A stretch of 64,000 nt of DNA, taken from positions 1,670,001-1,734,000 of the forward strand of contig CP103031.1 of assembly GCA_024752435.1 (NCBI GenBank). Direction: 5' to 3'. Below the pieces are notes generated by a model, which was given only the letters and a program-made list of their open reading frames with translations, searched no databases and was not told the DNA's origin. The DNA comes from Allantophomopsis cytisporea (Eukaryota > Ascomycota > Leotiomycetes > Phacidiales > Phacidiaceae). This document shows, piece after piece, positions 33,486 through 45,996 of the stretch (position 1 is its first letter; every line of letters begins with the position of its first letter). The position numbers were made by a program, and so were the translations under genes.

Positions 33486-34340
33486 AGGAAGTCAGCATAG
33501 GAGAGTAGTGGAAGAGTAAAAGAGTTGGGTCGGTGTTATGAAGACTATCAGTCGTAGATAAATTGAAGTATGGCTGTGGCTAAGATATGCGATCCGAGAT
33601 GGTCGAAAGATGATATCACAGCTTACAACTTCTGAAAAGTCACTCTCATGTCGAATCCAGATTCGTATGTGCCTCCCATAGAACACCTAAATGTACAAAC
33701 GCCGATGTTGTGTATAAATTGATCCACACCTGAAAGTTCCACTCATCCAGATTGATTTCATATTTTGCGCATTTTTATGATAATCATAGTGAACGATAGC
33801 TGAGAGATATGGGTGAAATTCGATATGACTCCCCTGAACTCAACGGAACATACTATACATCGGTACCTACCTCAAGTACGGACAATAACATCATAATAGT
33901 TTATTGTCCTCCCTCTTTTATCATAATAGAACGAACAAACAAGCATATAACCCTCATGTGATATCTCAACACCATTTATCCGGAATGAGAATGAGAATGA
34001 GAACGGTTTCTATCTGTCCATATGTCGGTGAGAGATGCATCATCATACCGAACCTAGGCAGCTGTCATCGGTGCTTCGTGCTTCGTGCTTCGTGCTGGCT
34101 GCGTGTCTCAGAACCTCTAAAGTTACGCGGCCGCGCCTATGTAAGGGTCCAATATTAAACAAGCGGAATGCTCCCGCAACATCAAGACACTCTTTCATAT
34201 TGACGCGCAAGCTACAATAGAATACTATTACCACTGCTACGAAATCTACGAAATTTTTTACGACACTCACGAATCTTGAAGCGAGATCTTCCTTTCCATG
34301 CAAGCAAAGCTCATCGTAATCCGAGTCACCGCCTTGCAAT
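33486..34340. other. Divergent intergenic region of MON1 and DOP1 with small tandem repeats
   Basis: This 855-base spacer has no supported gene. Two simple tandem repeats lie within it: GAGAAT units around 33985-34001 and GTGCTTC units at 34071-34098. Confidence 0.5.
34071..34098 (+). repeat. Tandem repeat (GTGCTTC)n, n about 4
   Basis: Three perfect 7-base units are followed by a fourth with its last two bases changed. Confidence 0.85.
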
Positions 34341-37300
34341 ATGGCCTTTGAGCCAGGCTCTGCGGGGCAATCCATATCACCTACGAATTCCGGACGAGCA
34401 TCACCAATATCCAGGAAATATAGAGCGCAAAGAACTGAGGGTATAATCTAGCTCATTGTTATAAACTCGTCTCTCTGCTGACGAGTAGGCAATAGATGAG
34501 AATCTTCCTAAAGACAAGAACTTCAAAAGATATGCTTCGGGCGTCGAGCGATCCCTCTCATTGTTCGATACAGCATTGCAAGAATGGGCAGATTATATTT
34601 CATTCTTGGGGCGCCTACTGAAGGTCTGCCGCCTCAATTCTTTTCAAAGAAATCATAGTGACTGAGTCTTGTGTAAACAGTCCCTCCAAAGCCATCCATC
34701 AAATGTCGCTGTGATTCCCTCCAAAGTTGTTGTCGCAAAGCGATTAGCACAATGCCTCAACCCCTCGCTGCCTTCCGGCGTACACCAAAAAGCTCTCGAA
34801 GTATACGGTTTCATATTTCAAATGATTGGAAAAGATGCGCTGGCACGAGATCTACCTCTGTACCTCCCCGGCTTGTCATCAACTCTATCCTTTGCCTCAT
34901 TGACTGTTCGAGCTCCCTTCCTATCTCTCGTCGAAACCCACATACTCAAGCTTGATGCCGTGGCCCTACGACCTGCACTGAAGGCAATAATACTAGCGCT
35001 ACTACCTGGTCTTGAAGAGGAGACGAGTGAGGATTTCGAGAGAACACTACAACTTTTGAATGGCTTCAAAGACGCCATCAAAGTACAGAACCAGAACACT
35101 CAATCAGGCGGCGATGAATTTTTCTGGCAGTGCTTCTTTCTAGCATCAATCACAAGCAACAGTCGGAGATCAGGAGCACTTGCTTACCTTATCAGATATT
35201 TGCCAAAACTTGGCCAGTCCTTCAGAAGAAATTCCCTTCATCCATCGAACGGGGAAGAGGCAGACGCAGAGAAGTTGGCGGATGCAGTGACTTCCCCTGA
35301 GCCAGGCCTGCTTCTACGATGTTTTGCAGCTGGGTTAGCGGATGAGCAAATTCTCATACAAAGAGGCTTTTTAGATTTGTTGGTGACACACTTACCAATA
35401 CACTGCACTGTTCTCCAAAAGCGAGTCAAGCCAGAAGATTTGGAACGGCTGCTCACTGCGGCAGCGGGGGTGACTTCACGGAGGGACATGAGCTTGAACC
35501 GTCGACTATGGAACTGGCTGCTCGGACCCGAACCATCATCAGAAGTGGACCACGAAGGAAACCCTCAGTCGCCAACTTCTACCGTTGATGATCTCTCAAT
35601 TGGATCATCTAGAACTCGTTATTTTGAGGATTATGGTCTTCAGCCATTAACTAGAGCGCTCCTGAAGATGGTTTCTCAAAACCAACTCAACCCAACGGAA
35701 AGAGCAAAACCGTTTCGGATTTGTCTGTCATTGATGGATCGTTGGGAGATTGGTGGACTAGTTGTCCCTGAGATCTTCTTGCCGGTGGTTAATAGTGTAC
35801 GATTGTATTCTGAGCAATGCTCCAACAAAAACCATTTCAACGAGGTCCTTCGAAGTGCAAGTGTATTCTTCGATGGTGTCGAAAGTGGCCTCATATGGAG
35901 TGAAATCATTGGACTGCTTGCCGAAGCACTTGGATCTGGTAACATGGCTCGCCAAGCGCGTCTTGAGAAACTGTCTCTTGTTAACTTCATCATCTCTCAA
36001 TTCAACGTGCGTGAAGAAGAGATGCTGCTCGTTCATGCACCAACAAGCGCCTTGACAATAGTAGCCATGATCGATGATCTTACCCGAGTCAAGAATGTGG
36101 ATACAGATGCGGAAGTCGTCAACGCAGCAATTGCTGTCGCTCAGGAGCTTGTAGATTTGACTCCGGAACGTGCCTTCTTGCATCAGGCGGCAGCGAGCCC
36201 AGATCAGCCGCGAAACACAACTAACAACTCAGCTGCCAAAGAACAGGCGGACATATTGACACAAGTTAAGACCTTCTATGTGCACAACCATGGAAATCTT
36301 GATTCGTTCCGTCCACCTTTCTCGCCAACAGAAGTCGGAAAACTTCTCCTCTCAGAGGCTGCCAAACTAACATGTCAGAGCTTGGGAGATCCTGTATCAA
36401 GTGCTGATGTAGGAAACAGAATCAGACTTTTCAGTATACTGCTGGGTAAGACGCCGAAGACAGAATCTTTAGGCGTCACAGAATTGCTTTCGTCAATTCG
36501 GGGCAAGCTGTCAAAATCAGAACAAATCCCGTTCGTTGTATTCTCTTCCTTGACTGCACTAATTTGCAGTCTGCATCGAAACTCGTATCTGGAGCCTGAT
36601 GATATCTCAAACTTGGTTGATCCTTTGGTACGGATTGCGTGGTCTTACCTCTCTTCCTCGCATCCAAAATATCATGTGGAAGCTGTCAGATATCTTTGGC
36701 TTCTACAGACAACACTCGGTGTTACAAATAATGAGATTGAAGCAGCTATATGTACTATAATCATTGAAAATGACCTTGAAGGTACATATGATGCTCGTGG
36801 AAGCGGCCCTGGGAGGACTTTTAGTATTCTCTGGACACACACATTACAGGATACAGCTGGGCACAGCGATCGCCGTGGATCGAAGACTAATGTTGAGCCT
36901 CATGGTCTGGTTCGAGTCTCTGGAACAGAACATTACAACGTTATGCTTGCTAGGCCACTCTTTCTTCTGTTGGATGCTCTTACTACCGAGCGTACTCAGC
37001 TGTTCATGACTGTCAGGACGTGGCTGCAAACCCTTGTTGGCATTGATCGGTTTGTGTTTAAGTTACTTCGCTATTAAAGGTCTCGAATACTAACATTTGT
37101 CAATAGCATTTTCCACCTCTTTGTTGCAAAATTTGCCACGTTCACCTTTTTGCAAACTCTATTAGACTCAGATATAGACTCGAGCAAGACGCAGGATGGC
37201 AAACCTTATATAGAGAGCGATGATCTTGATCAATGTCTTTATTACTTGCAGACCTTGTCTAACATACTGCGGTGGTCTTCTGATAGTACCCTTGCTGCTC

Positions 37301-40245
37301 TGGTTGATAATTTGATATCAACCGATACAAGCCATCGCGCATTGCACGCCATTAGTAAGTACCCAGAAGTGTTTTGACTGGGTTTTTACTAATTGTGGCA
37401 GCCCTTCGTGACCGTGAAATTACCCTGCAAGAATTCTTTGTCCATGTTTGTTTGAGGGCAATACATGGCTGTCATAACGACAAGTTTCCGCAACTCGAAG
37501 CCAGTGTGGGCCAACTACATCGTACTGCCTTGTCTGTTCTACACCAGATACTTCTGAGTCCATATGCATTGCCTTTAGAAGAGCTTCACCTAGAGCATGT
37601 ATTGGTAGACCGTCTTGCTTCTTCATTGACTGGACCAGACCCGTTCATGCAGGTTTCACTACTGGACGTAGTATTTGCTGCGTTGAAGCTCCGAAACACT
37701 GTGGATCAACCTGTTCTTGCGACGCCGACAATAGAGTCTAGAAGAGGGACCGCTCATGATTTGATGCAGGCCTCGAGGTTGTCACTAGTCTCTGACAGAG
37801 AACCACCTGCTCCAACGTTAACTCCGCCTCCTCAGGCCCTGATCAAATGCTTGCAATCAGGCTTTGCGTCTCCGATGACTCGCCCAGTTCTTGACAGTTG
37901 GATCAGCTTTTTGACCGAGGTACTTCCTTTCTATACCGAGTCCATCTTCCAGGTCCTCATTCCTCTTGTTGAAACATTGTGCAACGAGGTTGGCAAGACC
38001 TTTTCATGCTTGCAGACCACATTCAAAGAATCTGGAATTGCGGCAGATGACGTTAGCGCGCCCGAGTCTACTCTTATATCGCTCCTCAACGGCTTGGAAC
38101 AAGTTCTTGCTCGGGGTCACGATTGTCTGATGTCCGATGAAGCGCGAACTGTTACTGTAAAGACTCCTGAACAACCCCAAGGATTCTTCGGTAATATGGC
38201 ATCTGGTCTTTTCTCATCAGAGACTCCCCAGTCTCGTAGTGCGACCGCAAATAATAGACTTACAGTGTTGCTATCGTTCCAAGACGCTGTAAGGATATGC
38301 TTTACCATCTGGTCCTGGGGAGGTCAAGGTTCCAACAGCGAGATCCAGGACTCCGAATCTTCGGCTTCATTCAGCTATACTTCTCTTAGAATGCGAAATC
38401 GCGCTCGTAGACTTCTTGAACATCTTTTTGCTGCCGAGGCTTTGGAGTGTTTGGAAACTGTGGTTGAGATATGGCAAAAATCCACACAGACTGCCAATGA
38501 CAGAAAGCCAACCGTGGTCATCAACCTCCTTCATGTACTCGATGGTTCTCGACCAAAGCACACCATCCCAGCAATCTTCAATGCGATCTACAGCAGAACA
38601 AATCCGGGAGCTTTGGATCCATCTCGTACCTCAACACTCACGTCCGCGCTTGGCGATGTTGACCTAGTCGTCTTCTTGGTCGAATATGCACGATCATTAG
38701 AAGATGATGCTATGGACGAGATTTGGACTGATTGCATGACGTTTTTGAAAGACATCTTGGCAAATCCATTTCCTCATCGTCAGACTTTGCCAAGTCTATT
38801 GGAATTTGCTGCAATTCTTGGCGAAAAGGTTGATAACACCAATTTTGGTGAGCAGCGAAGAATGAGAAAAGAATTGGGCGTAAGTCACGACGAGTCATTG
38901 CTCCATGATAGCTACTGACATCTACTAGGACTTGTTCTTACGACTTTTAACTGCAACATTCACTACGAAGCCTATGGGCTTTACTGAGAGTCCAATTCAC
39001 TCAACTATTGTAGAAAAGGATGTTGACATAGGCGAGAGACCAACAGCCGCTCAACTCAAACATGCTGGCAGGTCTGAGGATATTGTATCAATTCTTGCCA
39101 CTATTGCACCGAAGCTCCCGAAGATTCTGGTAGAACCAGATCGTATTCTCAACGCAGCAAACACCATCTCGAATAGCGTCATTGGTCCGACCTTCCGTGC
39201 AAAGTCCTTCCCTGACAACATTTCTAAGAGTACACTCGAGCTACTTTATCATGTGGCAAGACTACCCAATACTCAGAAAGCCTGGAAGAAAGATCTGGCA
39301 GACGCCTTCAACGACGCAAGGTTCTTTTCGAACTCGGTGTCTCTTGTAGTAAGTGACTGGCTTCCTCTGTTACGTCAATGGGCCTTGAGCGACAAAGATC
39401 GTATGCCCGAACTTCTCTCACGCCTTGCACCACCTTCGACAGCAGGAATCGTATTTGGTGTTGGTGCAACATCAGCAAGGCTCGAAGCTGACCGCAAGAC
39501 ACAACTCAACTTGCGCCGCATTGCAACCTTGGTCCTAGCAGCAGCCGAGGACACATTTGTAGCCGACTTAGGTGGCATGGAAGAGAAGTTGGTTGAACTC
39601 CTTGGAGCAACAGCCACCTCCTCACCATCGTCCACGACACGCGCGGACATTTACATGGTGCTTCGTGCCCTCACCCTCAAGACTTCGGCAGTCCACCTCG
39701 GTTTCCTATGGCCAATCATCAACGCCGAACTGCATATGGCGATCTCGTCAGTCGTAGCAGCAGATCACAGCCAAACTTCTGAAACGTTCACGAATTTCTC
39801 CGTCCTGCAAGCCTGCAAGCTCCTCGACGTGCTGTTATGCATCGCACCAGATGACTTCCAGCTTCATGAATGGCTTTTCATTACCGACACCATCGATGCC
39901 GTTTATCGTCCTATTGACTTCCAACCAGTTGCCCTCATTGACGAACTCTCCGAGGAACTTGGTTCAAAGTCTCTACCGGTAGGCCCTAGCAATGATGCTA
40001 CACTCACGGCTTCCCTTGACCAGGGACTGCGGAGGCCACTCATTGGCCAGGGTGGTATCAGCGATGATATTAACCTAGAGCGTAAGGACGAGTTGATTGC
40101 CAAGGTGTTGAGGCCATTCTTCGGCCAGTTGAGTATCTTTGCTTTTGAGAGCGTGTATGGCATGGGGAGCCCAGATTTGGTCGGTTGTAAAGAGAGCCTT
40201 TTAAGGGATCTGTTTGATGAGAGGGGTGTCGTGAGGGCGTTGTAG
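34341..40245 (+). CDS. DOP1: DOP1 family protein (endosome/Golgi trafficking, cell morphogenesis)
   Basis: Six exons (34341-34440, 34496-34623, 34681-37049, 37107-37354, 37402-38879, 38929-40245) splice in frame to 1,879 residues, the size class of Dop1. The start was found by splicing: exon 1 encodes MAFEPGSAGQSISPTN and joins, through a 55-base intron, to DENLPKDKNFKRYASGVERSL. The Dop1 N-terminal domain follows (LFDTALQEWADYISFLGRLLK, PLYLPGLSSTLSFASLTVRAPFL). The remainder is alpha-helical, armadillo-like, with a leucine-rich C-terminus. Intron 3 has a TACTAAC branch site. Dop1 binds Neo1/Mon2 and controls membrane traffic; in Aspergillus (DopA) it shapes development. Four of the five introns are 47-60 bases. 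Confidence 0.95.
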
Positions 40246-42229
40246 ATACCATTGCATGTGCATACAAATTAGATTTTCGCTTCCGCTTGCATGCAAGTTT
40301 TATCCGTAAATTTGTCTCGAGAGAACGTGCTGTGATTTGTTGCGCAGCCAGGCCCATTTCAGCCTCAACAGGCATTCTACCTTTCCATGACTTGTATGAC
40401 AACTCTAAGCGCAGAAGACCGGGCTCGGTAGAGGCAGATACGTCTGGGTATGCTTATTTCTGAATCTACATTACATCACGGCCAAGCATCCCGGTGTTTC
40501 TCCACGCAGAATCCGACTGGGCTTGCGAGCCCAACATCACCAGAAACACCTACGCCCTAGGATGCCCCAAATAAAGCAGACAGTGGCCCTAGAAGCAGAT
40601 CGTCGATCCTGCTGAGCGGGAATTCGACCGTTTTGGTAGACTGCTCCGTGACTAGATAGAATATCCTGGTGATTGTTACGATGGTTCTGAGTAGATCAGC
40701 GTTCTAGCTGAAGGGTCAAAGCAACCCAACAAGCGGCAGCACATTGTTTGAATTTGTCGAACCTAGTAGCCATCTCTACTAGCCTCGGCGATCCTTCGAA
40801 TACCTGCTCTATGAGCCCTATACCGAGGTACGTTGAGACACAGTATCTACAAAGAATACACGATTGATTATCTCCCGGAGTCAGTGGTCGGAGTAGTGAG
40901 ACGATTCTCCGCTGATGGGAGGTTGTTGTTTTAGATGGTGGTGGTTTGACACCGCATGCTGGTTTGATCTTAAGTCGGAGCCATCCAATCGCATCTCTGC
41001 CCTCCGGTACAGATCTTCGTTCATTTAAGGTTGTGTGCAAAGTGCCGGATAAGCATGGCGGCTGTGTACGACATTGGCAGGAAGAAGGCAGGCATTCCCC
41101 GCGTCTCAAACACCACCTTCAGCTGTCCGTATATCGTATCCAACTCCCAATTATTTCGGACTCATTCAATCTATCTTTCATTGTCTTTGTTATCGATACA
41201 GCTTGTCTTGTAGTCTCTTATGATCATGGACCTATATGCATCTTCATTGTCCTCTGTTTGCAGACCCACTGCTGGCAGACCTGTCAGATGCAGTTCGAAA
41301 ACTCTGAGAGACATGCATACGTACGACTCATTTGTATGCACAAAGCGTAGATACGCTATCTGATCATGTAGGCTGCTTTCCGTTTCATTGTCAGACAACA
41401 ACTGGAACACGGCGCAGCATCTACAACCTCAGCATCCATGCTGATTCATCAAGGATATAATTCGTAATCCATAAGTGTTGGGTCTTCTTCCCTTTTCAAC
41501 CTCGGATGCCAAAGGACTTCATCTCTCGATATCCTGATATTCCCCGCTCTGATAAACAGAATCATATATTATTACCACACTCTAGATATTCTATACCTTG
41601 TCAAAATCACTGTCGATAAGTGAAGCTTCTGCTTACCTCGGCGCTTCACCCTAGTCTTCTAATTATGTACGCCGCCTGTACGGATACTTGACTACTCCAC
41701 CTATGGTCCCCTGGCTTGTTAGCCGTCTGAATTAGTCTTTTGTCACAATTGGGCTTGGCAGATCTCCTGCCTTCTCGTAAGTCATCGCTATCTTAGCTGA
41801 CGGACGAACTCCCTTTTCCGACAACGTTAGCAAAGATTTCATGCCAGCCGACTAGATGTTTCAAGCCCTTGATTGTAACTCGGAACTGGCTGTACTAGGA
41901 TATGACTATATGCAGCTTAGGTTGGGATGATCTTCACTTCCCATGCGTTATCCGCAATCTATTAACGTACCGGCGCTGCATACGATGGGTACCTCGGTGC
42001 TCGGAGCCCTGCTACGGGAAGGATTATCAAAATTTGCTAGAACCTTTCTTCATATGTCGTTCTGCATCGGCCGAGGTTGCCAGGAACAGCTCTGCGTAAC
42101 GGCGGGCCAGGTAGGTTTGATCATCTATAAATACAGCCTTGGGGCTAGGTGATCTCATTTCGTCCCATCATCAGCCTTTCACTTCACGTTCATTTCTTCT
42201 ACACTCGATTCACCTGATCAGCATACAAA
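40246..42229. other. 2-kb intergenic region before the cutinase
   Basis: Open frames of up to about 135 codons occur on both strands (40696-41109 minus and 40946-41350 plus, which overlap), but neither has family features, and overlapping frames of this kind are expected by chance. The right end includes a TATA-like box of the cutinase. Confidence 0.45.
42125..42132 (+). promoter_or_regulatory. TATA box of the cutinase gene
   Basis: TATAAATA lies 98 bases upstream of the cutinase ATG in a pyrimidine-rich leader context. This is a strong match to the consensus, with function inferred. Confidence 0.55.
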
Positions 42230-42999
42230 ATGCGCTTCTCTGTGTCATCCACCCTCTCCGGCCTTGCTCTCTTGCACCAAGTGCTTGCCAATCCAATCGC
42301 CCTCAATGCAATCCAAGCACGCCAGCTCGGCACCTCTGATACCGAGAACGACTTGACCGACGGCTCGGCCTGCAAGGCAGTGACCGTAATCTTCGCTCGT
42401 GGTACTACGGAATCAGGCAACGTCGGCTCCATTGCCGGCCCGCCATTCTTCTCTTCGCTTGCCGGCAAGATTGGCGCAAGCAACCTCGCCGTTCAGGGCG
42501 TCGATTATCCAGCTGATGTTCCGGGGTTCCTGGCTGGCGGTGATGGGGCTGGAAGCACACTCATGGCACAGCTTGTTGGACAAGCGATCTCGCAGTGTCC
42601 AAGTACGAAGATTGTTCTCAGCGGGTACAGCCAAGGAGGACAGCTCGTCCATAATGCCGCTTCGAAGCTCACAAGTGCTCAGACGGCCGCTATAAACTCT
42701 GGTAAGTTCCATTGGTGGAATGTTGAAAGTCAGATCTAAAATCTAAATCTCGTAGTTGTCATCTTCGGTGACCCAGACGATGGCAGTGCCGTTGGTAGCA
42801 TCCCTGCCTCCAAAGTCGATATCATCTGCCACCTTGGTGATGATATCTGCCTACATGGCGACCTTATTCTCGAGCCTCACTTGACGGTAAGTCTGCTCAG
42901 TAATCAACACTTGGGAGAGTAAACAATACTGACGATGATCAGTATGGTCTGGATGCTGATGCGGCTGCTTCTTTCGTAGCAACTGCTGCAGGGTATTGA
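42230..42999 (+). CDS. Secreted cutinase
   Basis: Three exons (42230-42701, 42756-42886, 42943-42999) make 219 residues. A signal peptide is evident (MRFSVSSTLSGLALLHQVLA), and a short propeptide ends near ARQL. The cutinase signature is complete: FARGTTESGN for the oxyanion pocket, nucleophile Ser134 in GYSQGG, Asp186 in the pattern C-x3-D-x2-C, and His199 in EPHLTYG. The four cysteines (48, 123, 182, 189) fit two disulfides. The enzyme hydrolyses cutin polyester on plant surfaces and is typical of plant-associated fungi. Two short introns occur and the protein ends soon after the histidine, with no carbohydrate-binding module. The neighbouring CFEM receptor on the opposite strand is another surface/secretory gene. 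Confidence 0.95.
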
Positions 43000-44266
43000 G
43001 CGCTGGTCGCTTTATAGGTTTCGTTTCAAGGTGCTTAGTGGGAGCTTTCACTTTTGATATTGTTTTCGTTTTCCTTTTTTTTCCACCTATTTGGTCGGTG
43101 CCTTGGTATTTCCTTGGAGCGAATGAGCGATGAATACATGCATGAAATGCACTTATGAGTATGGGATTTCTGATACATACATGTGTTCATCATGAAAGTG
43201 TGACGTCCAATTCGTACTAGCTTCACATTTCCGGCCTCCTCTTGCTTAACCAGGGATTGATGTCCGACTAAAAGAATTCCAAGTCCCGTGGAAACCCCCT
43301 TCTCGTCTCTGCTCATAACGATTCTTTTGCTTTACCAAATGTATGAGTTGGCTTTCATTGCATGACCACGATCTCAAGTCTAAGGATCAACGATACAAAA
43401 GGGATCCGATAACCATTATATGCTCAGCTTTATTACTCATCATCGCCAACCTTGAGGATTCGACATCTAAGTCAGTTGCGGCCAAATAAACGGTTAAGCT
43501 TTAGTATCGCAGCTTCTTCCAGTCATCGCCCGTAGCATTCAATAATCGCAAGTTAAAACTTTTCAACAGTGGTGTACCATCTCTCGACTTGCTGTTCTCT
43601 ATAACTCTTTGGAAACTCGCCTCGTGACTCCTCCCACCACCCCCAGTCTGCGAGGCCCCATACTCGTCTCGAATCCACAAATTGATCGAGGTCGCTGGCA
43701 GTAGCTCTGCTAGTTTTGAAGACGCGCGGACGTACCAGCCTAACGGTATCTCGAGCGACTTCAAAGCTGCGAAAGACTTTCAAAGATCCAAGAGCACCTG
43801 ACAGATATGATCACTAAAGATATCAAGAAGCACATCCGCATAAGTCTGAAGCTAATTTTTGGTCTGGGGTTAGCTTGTCTGGAAACACGATTAGCTAACT
43901 GGCCAATGCCAAGAATTGAATTGGCGATACTGAGAGCCAGAGAGCCAATTCAAATATATAAGGTCAAGCCTCCACTTTATAAACGCGTTATCGTGTGCAA
44001 AGTAAAACCCATTGTTGTCCGTGATAAGGCGACTAAGCATAGGCAACCAGGGTCTGGAAAAGCAACATATTCCACTCTGTTATATTTATTGTAGCAGAAT
44101 ATTAACAAAGCATTATTTGCATTCCAGGGGCCATGGATCACAAAGTCTACCAACTCTCTGGTTATACCTTGAACAAATGTGGATATAACTAACGAACCCT
44201 AAGTAACCAAGCAAGCGAACTCCAAGAAGTAACATCTTTCTTTCTTGAACAAACCAATTATTATTT
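43000..44266. other. Intergenic region with a possible gene relic
   Basis: Between the cutinase and the CFEM receptor no full gene is seen. A minus-strand frame at 43553-43783 gives a protein-like C-terminal peptide (RRVWGLADWGWWEESRGEF, then VERWYTTVEKF and a stop). It has no upstream exons that I could join and no known family, so it may be the end of a lost gene. Confidence 0.35.
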
Positions 44267-45996
44267 TTAATCACTTCGATTCTGCTTGATATCCGTAGTA
44301 ATAATAATGCCCTTTGAAGCCTCAACAGTTTTCCCAGTCCCAATACTAGTAGTAGTGATCCCCGGCTCGCCCTTAAACTGCGGTGTCATGCTCTCCCTGC
44401 TGTTTTTCGAGAAAGCACAACTGCCCTTATCCTCACTCCCGGCCGTCCTACGTTCCTGCTCATCGAGCTCGAAGAAGCTCGCCTGGCTATCGGTGCGCCG
44501 GATCTGGTTGAGCTTGTTGTTTGTCAAGGAGCGCGAGCCCGTCCCGTAACCTCGCGAGTTGTGGTACCCTGGCGTTGCGTCCTCGCCGGAATTTATCGAC
44601 ATTTTGAGAGAGGGGAAGAGATGCGAGACTAGGGAGCGGATAGCGGGTAGACATGCGCACATTATGCCAACGCATGTTTCGAGACCGGTCCAGATTGAGA
44701 TGAAGGCTTGGTCGTCTGGCTTGAGTTAGTGTGATGACTTACAGTTTGAAATTTGGATGACAGTAGGTGCTTTATGGGAGATTGGGATAGCGGTAGGATA
44801 ACTTACAGGATGGATCGCTAGAGTGTTCGAGAGTCAGGAGAGAGGGGAGGCGGATGAGACTGCAGATTACAACGAAGATTCCTACCGAAAACATAAAAAT
44901 GAGGCCCAGTTTCTTGCGCATATCGAGATTCAGTCGCCATAGAAGGGGTAGAGGCGTCAATACTACTAGGATATCGTGGAAGATGGAGAAACCAGCTGCT
45001 GAAAAGACAACGGCATATTGGTTTATACAATGTGAAGGCGTGTCTGGGTGCTCCCAGTTCTTCCAATTGCCATAGAAGGGGACCTGAGGACTGTTAGCTA
45101 CTCAGTTGAGAGGACCTAAATGTGGTGATGCTTACACATTGGAAGATTAAGCAGAGGGTTAAGATAGCATTGGAGAGAGCAATGAATCCCATAATCCCAT
45201 AGATGACCATGTTCATCTTCTCATTGGGGAAAATACGTCGGAAAAAGAGAAGAAGGGAAAGCTTGGTACAAGTGATGGATACAAGATATATTGGTTCACT
45301 GATGTAGAAGAACTAAGCATATTAGAAACTCGTACATCTTCTGTTGTTCATAAAGGCTTACCATGAGACTTTTTTCGACTTGCTCGGTAGTCAAGTACCA
45401 AGTATGTTGGCCAAAGCCATTCAGAGGAATGCCCAGACCTGCTGCAGTCAGACATTGCGAGTCACAATTCATCGAGATGGACTTACCAGTTGCAGTATCC
45501 GCGGTGTACACCAAAAAAGCAGCAAGAATCATCCAATCGTCTGATCCCAAACCAACAGCCAGCTTGATACGAGAGTAAAAACGCGCCGCAACGAAGAACA
45601 AAGTTAAGGTATACTCGATGGCGATACTATATAATTGTTTGACCTGTCTGGTCTTGTCGTTTTTGACTCCGCAAGAATCGTACTGGTACTTGGCAAGTTT
45701 CAAGGATTCGGTGACATTACATGCTGCGAGCGCACAGGTGGTGATCTCCGCAACCAAGGGAGCGTTGATACAGACGCATGTAGTGTTGGCGAGTGAGCAA
45801 CCATATTCCGGTACCAAGGTCGTGAGGCAATCTAACTATACAAGTCAATACCCGATTACCGAACAATTATATATGTTTCGCAAGTACTAACTGAACAAGA
45901 AGGAATTTCGTCGGTAGTCCGTCCTAGAATCTGCGCACTCGAGAGAAGACAAAGGAAGCCGAGAATGAGACTCAAATGACGAGTCAAGAGATGCAT
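44267..45996 (-). CDS. CFEM-domain PTH11-like G-protein-coupled receptor
   Basis: Six exons (45996-45892, 45835-45487, 45438-45362, 45312-45136, 45083-44807, 44715-44267) give 477 residues. A signal peptide (HLSLILGFLCLLSSAQIL) precedes a CFEM domain with all eight cysteines (CS.DC..YGC..TC.C..TC..AC..SC). A rhodopsin-type seven-helix region follows: SIAIEYTLTLFFVAARFYSR, then DDWMILAAFLVYTADT, helices in the exon 4 and 5 segments, and YDQAFISIWTGLETCVGIMCACLPAIRSL. The 110-residue cytosolic tail is polar. Proteins of this design (PTH11 in the rice-blast fungus) sense host surface cues and signal to cAMP; CFEM can also bind haem. The acceptor of exon 6 was chosen by frame (CCAG). Confidence 0.92.

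Noticed and set aside
40696..41350. Overlapping frames of about 135 codons on opposite strands
   Set aside because: Cys-rich, atypical peptides that overlap each other, with no start context or domain. Most likely chance.
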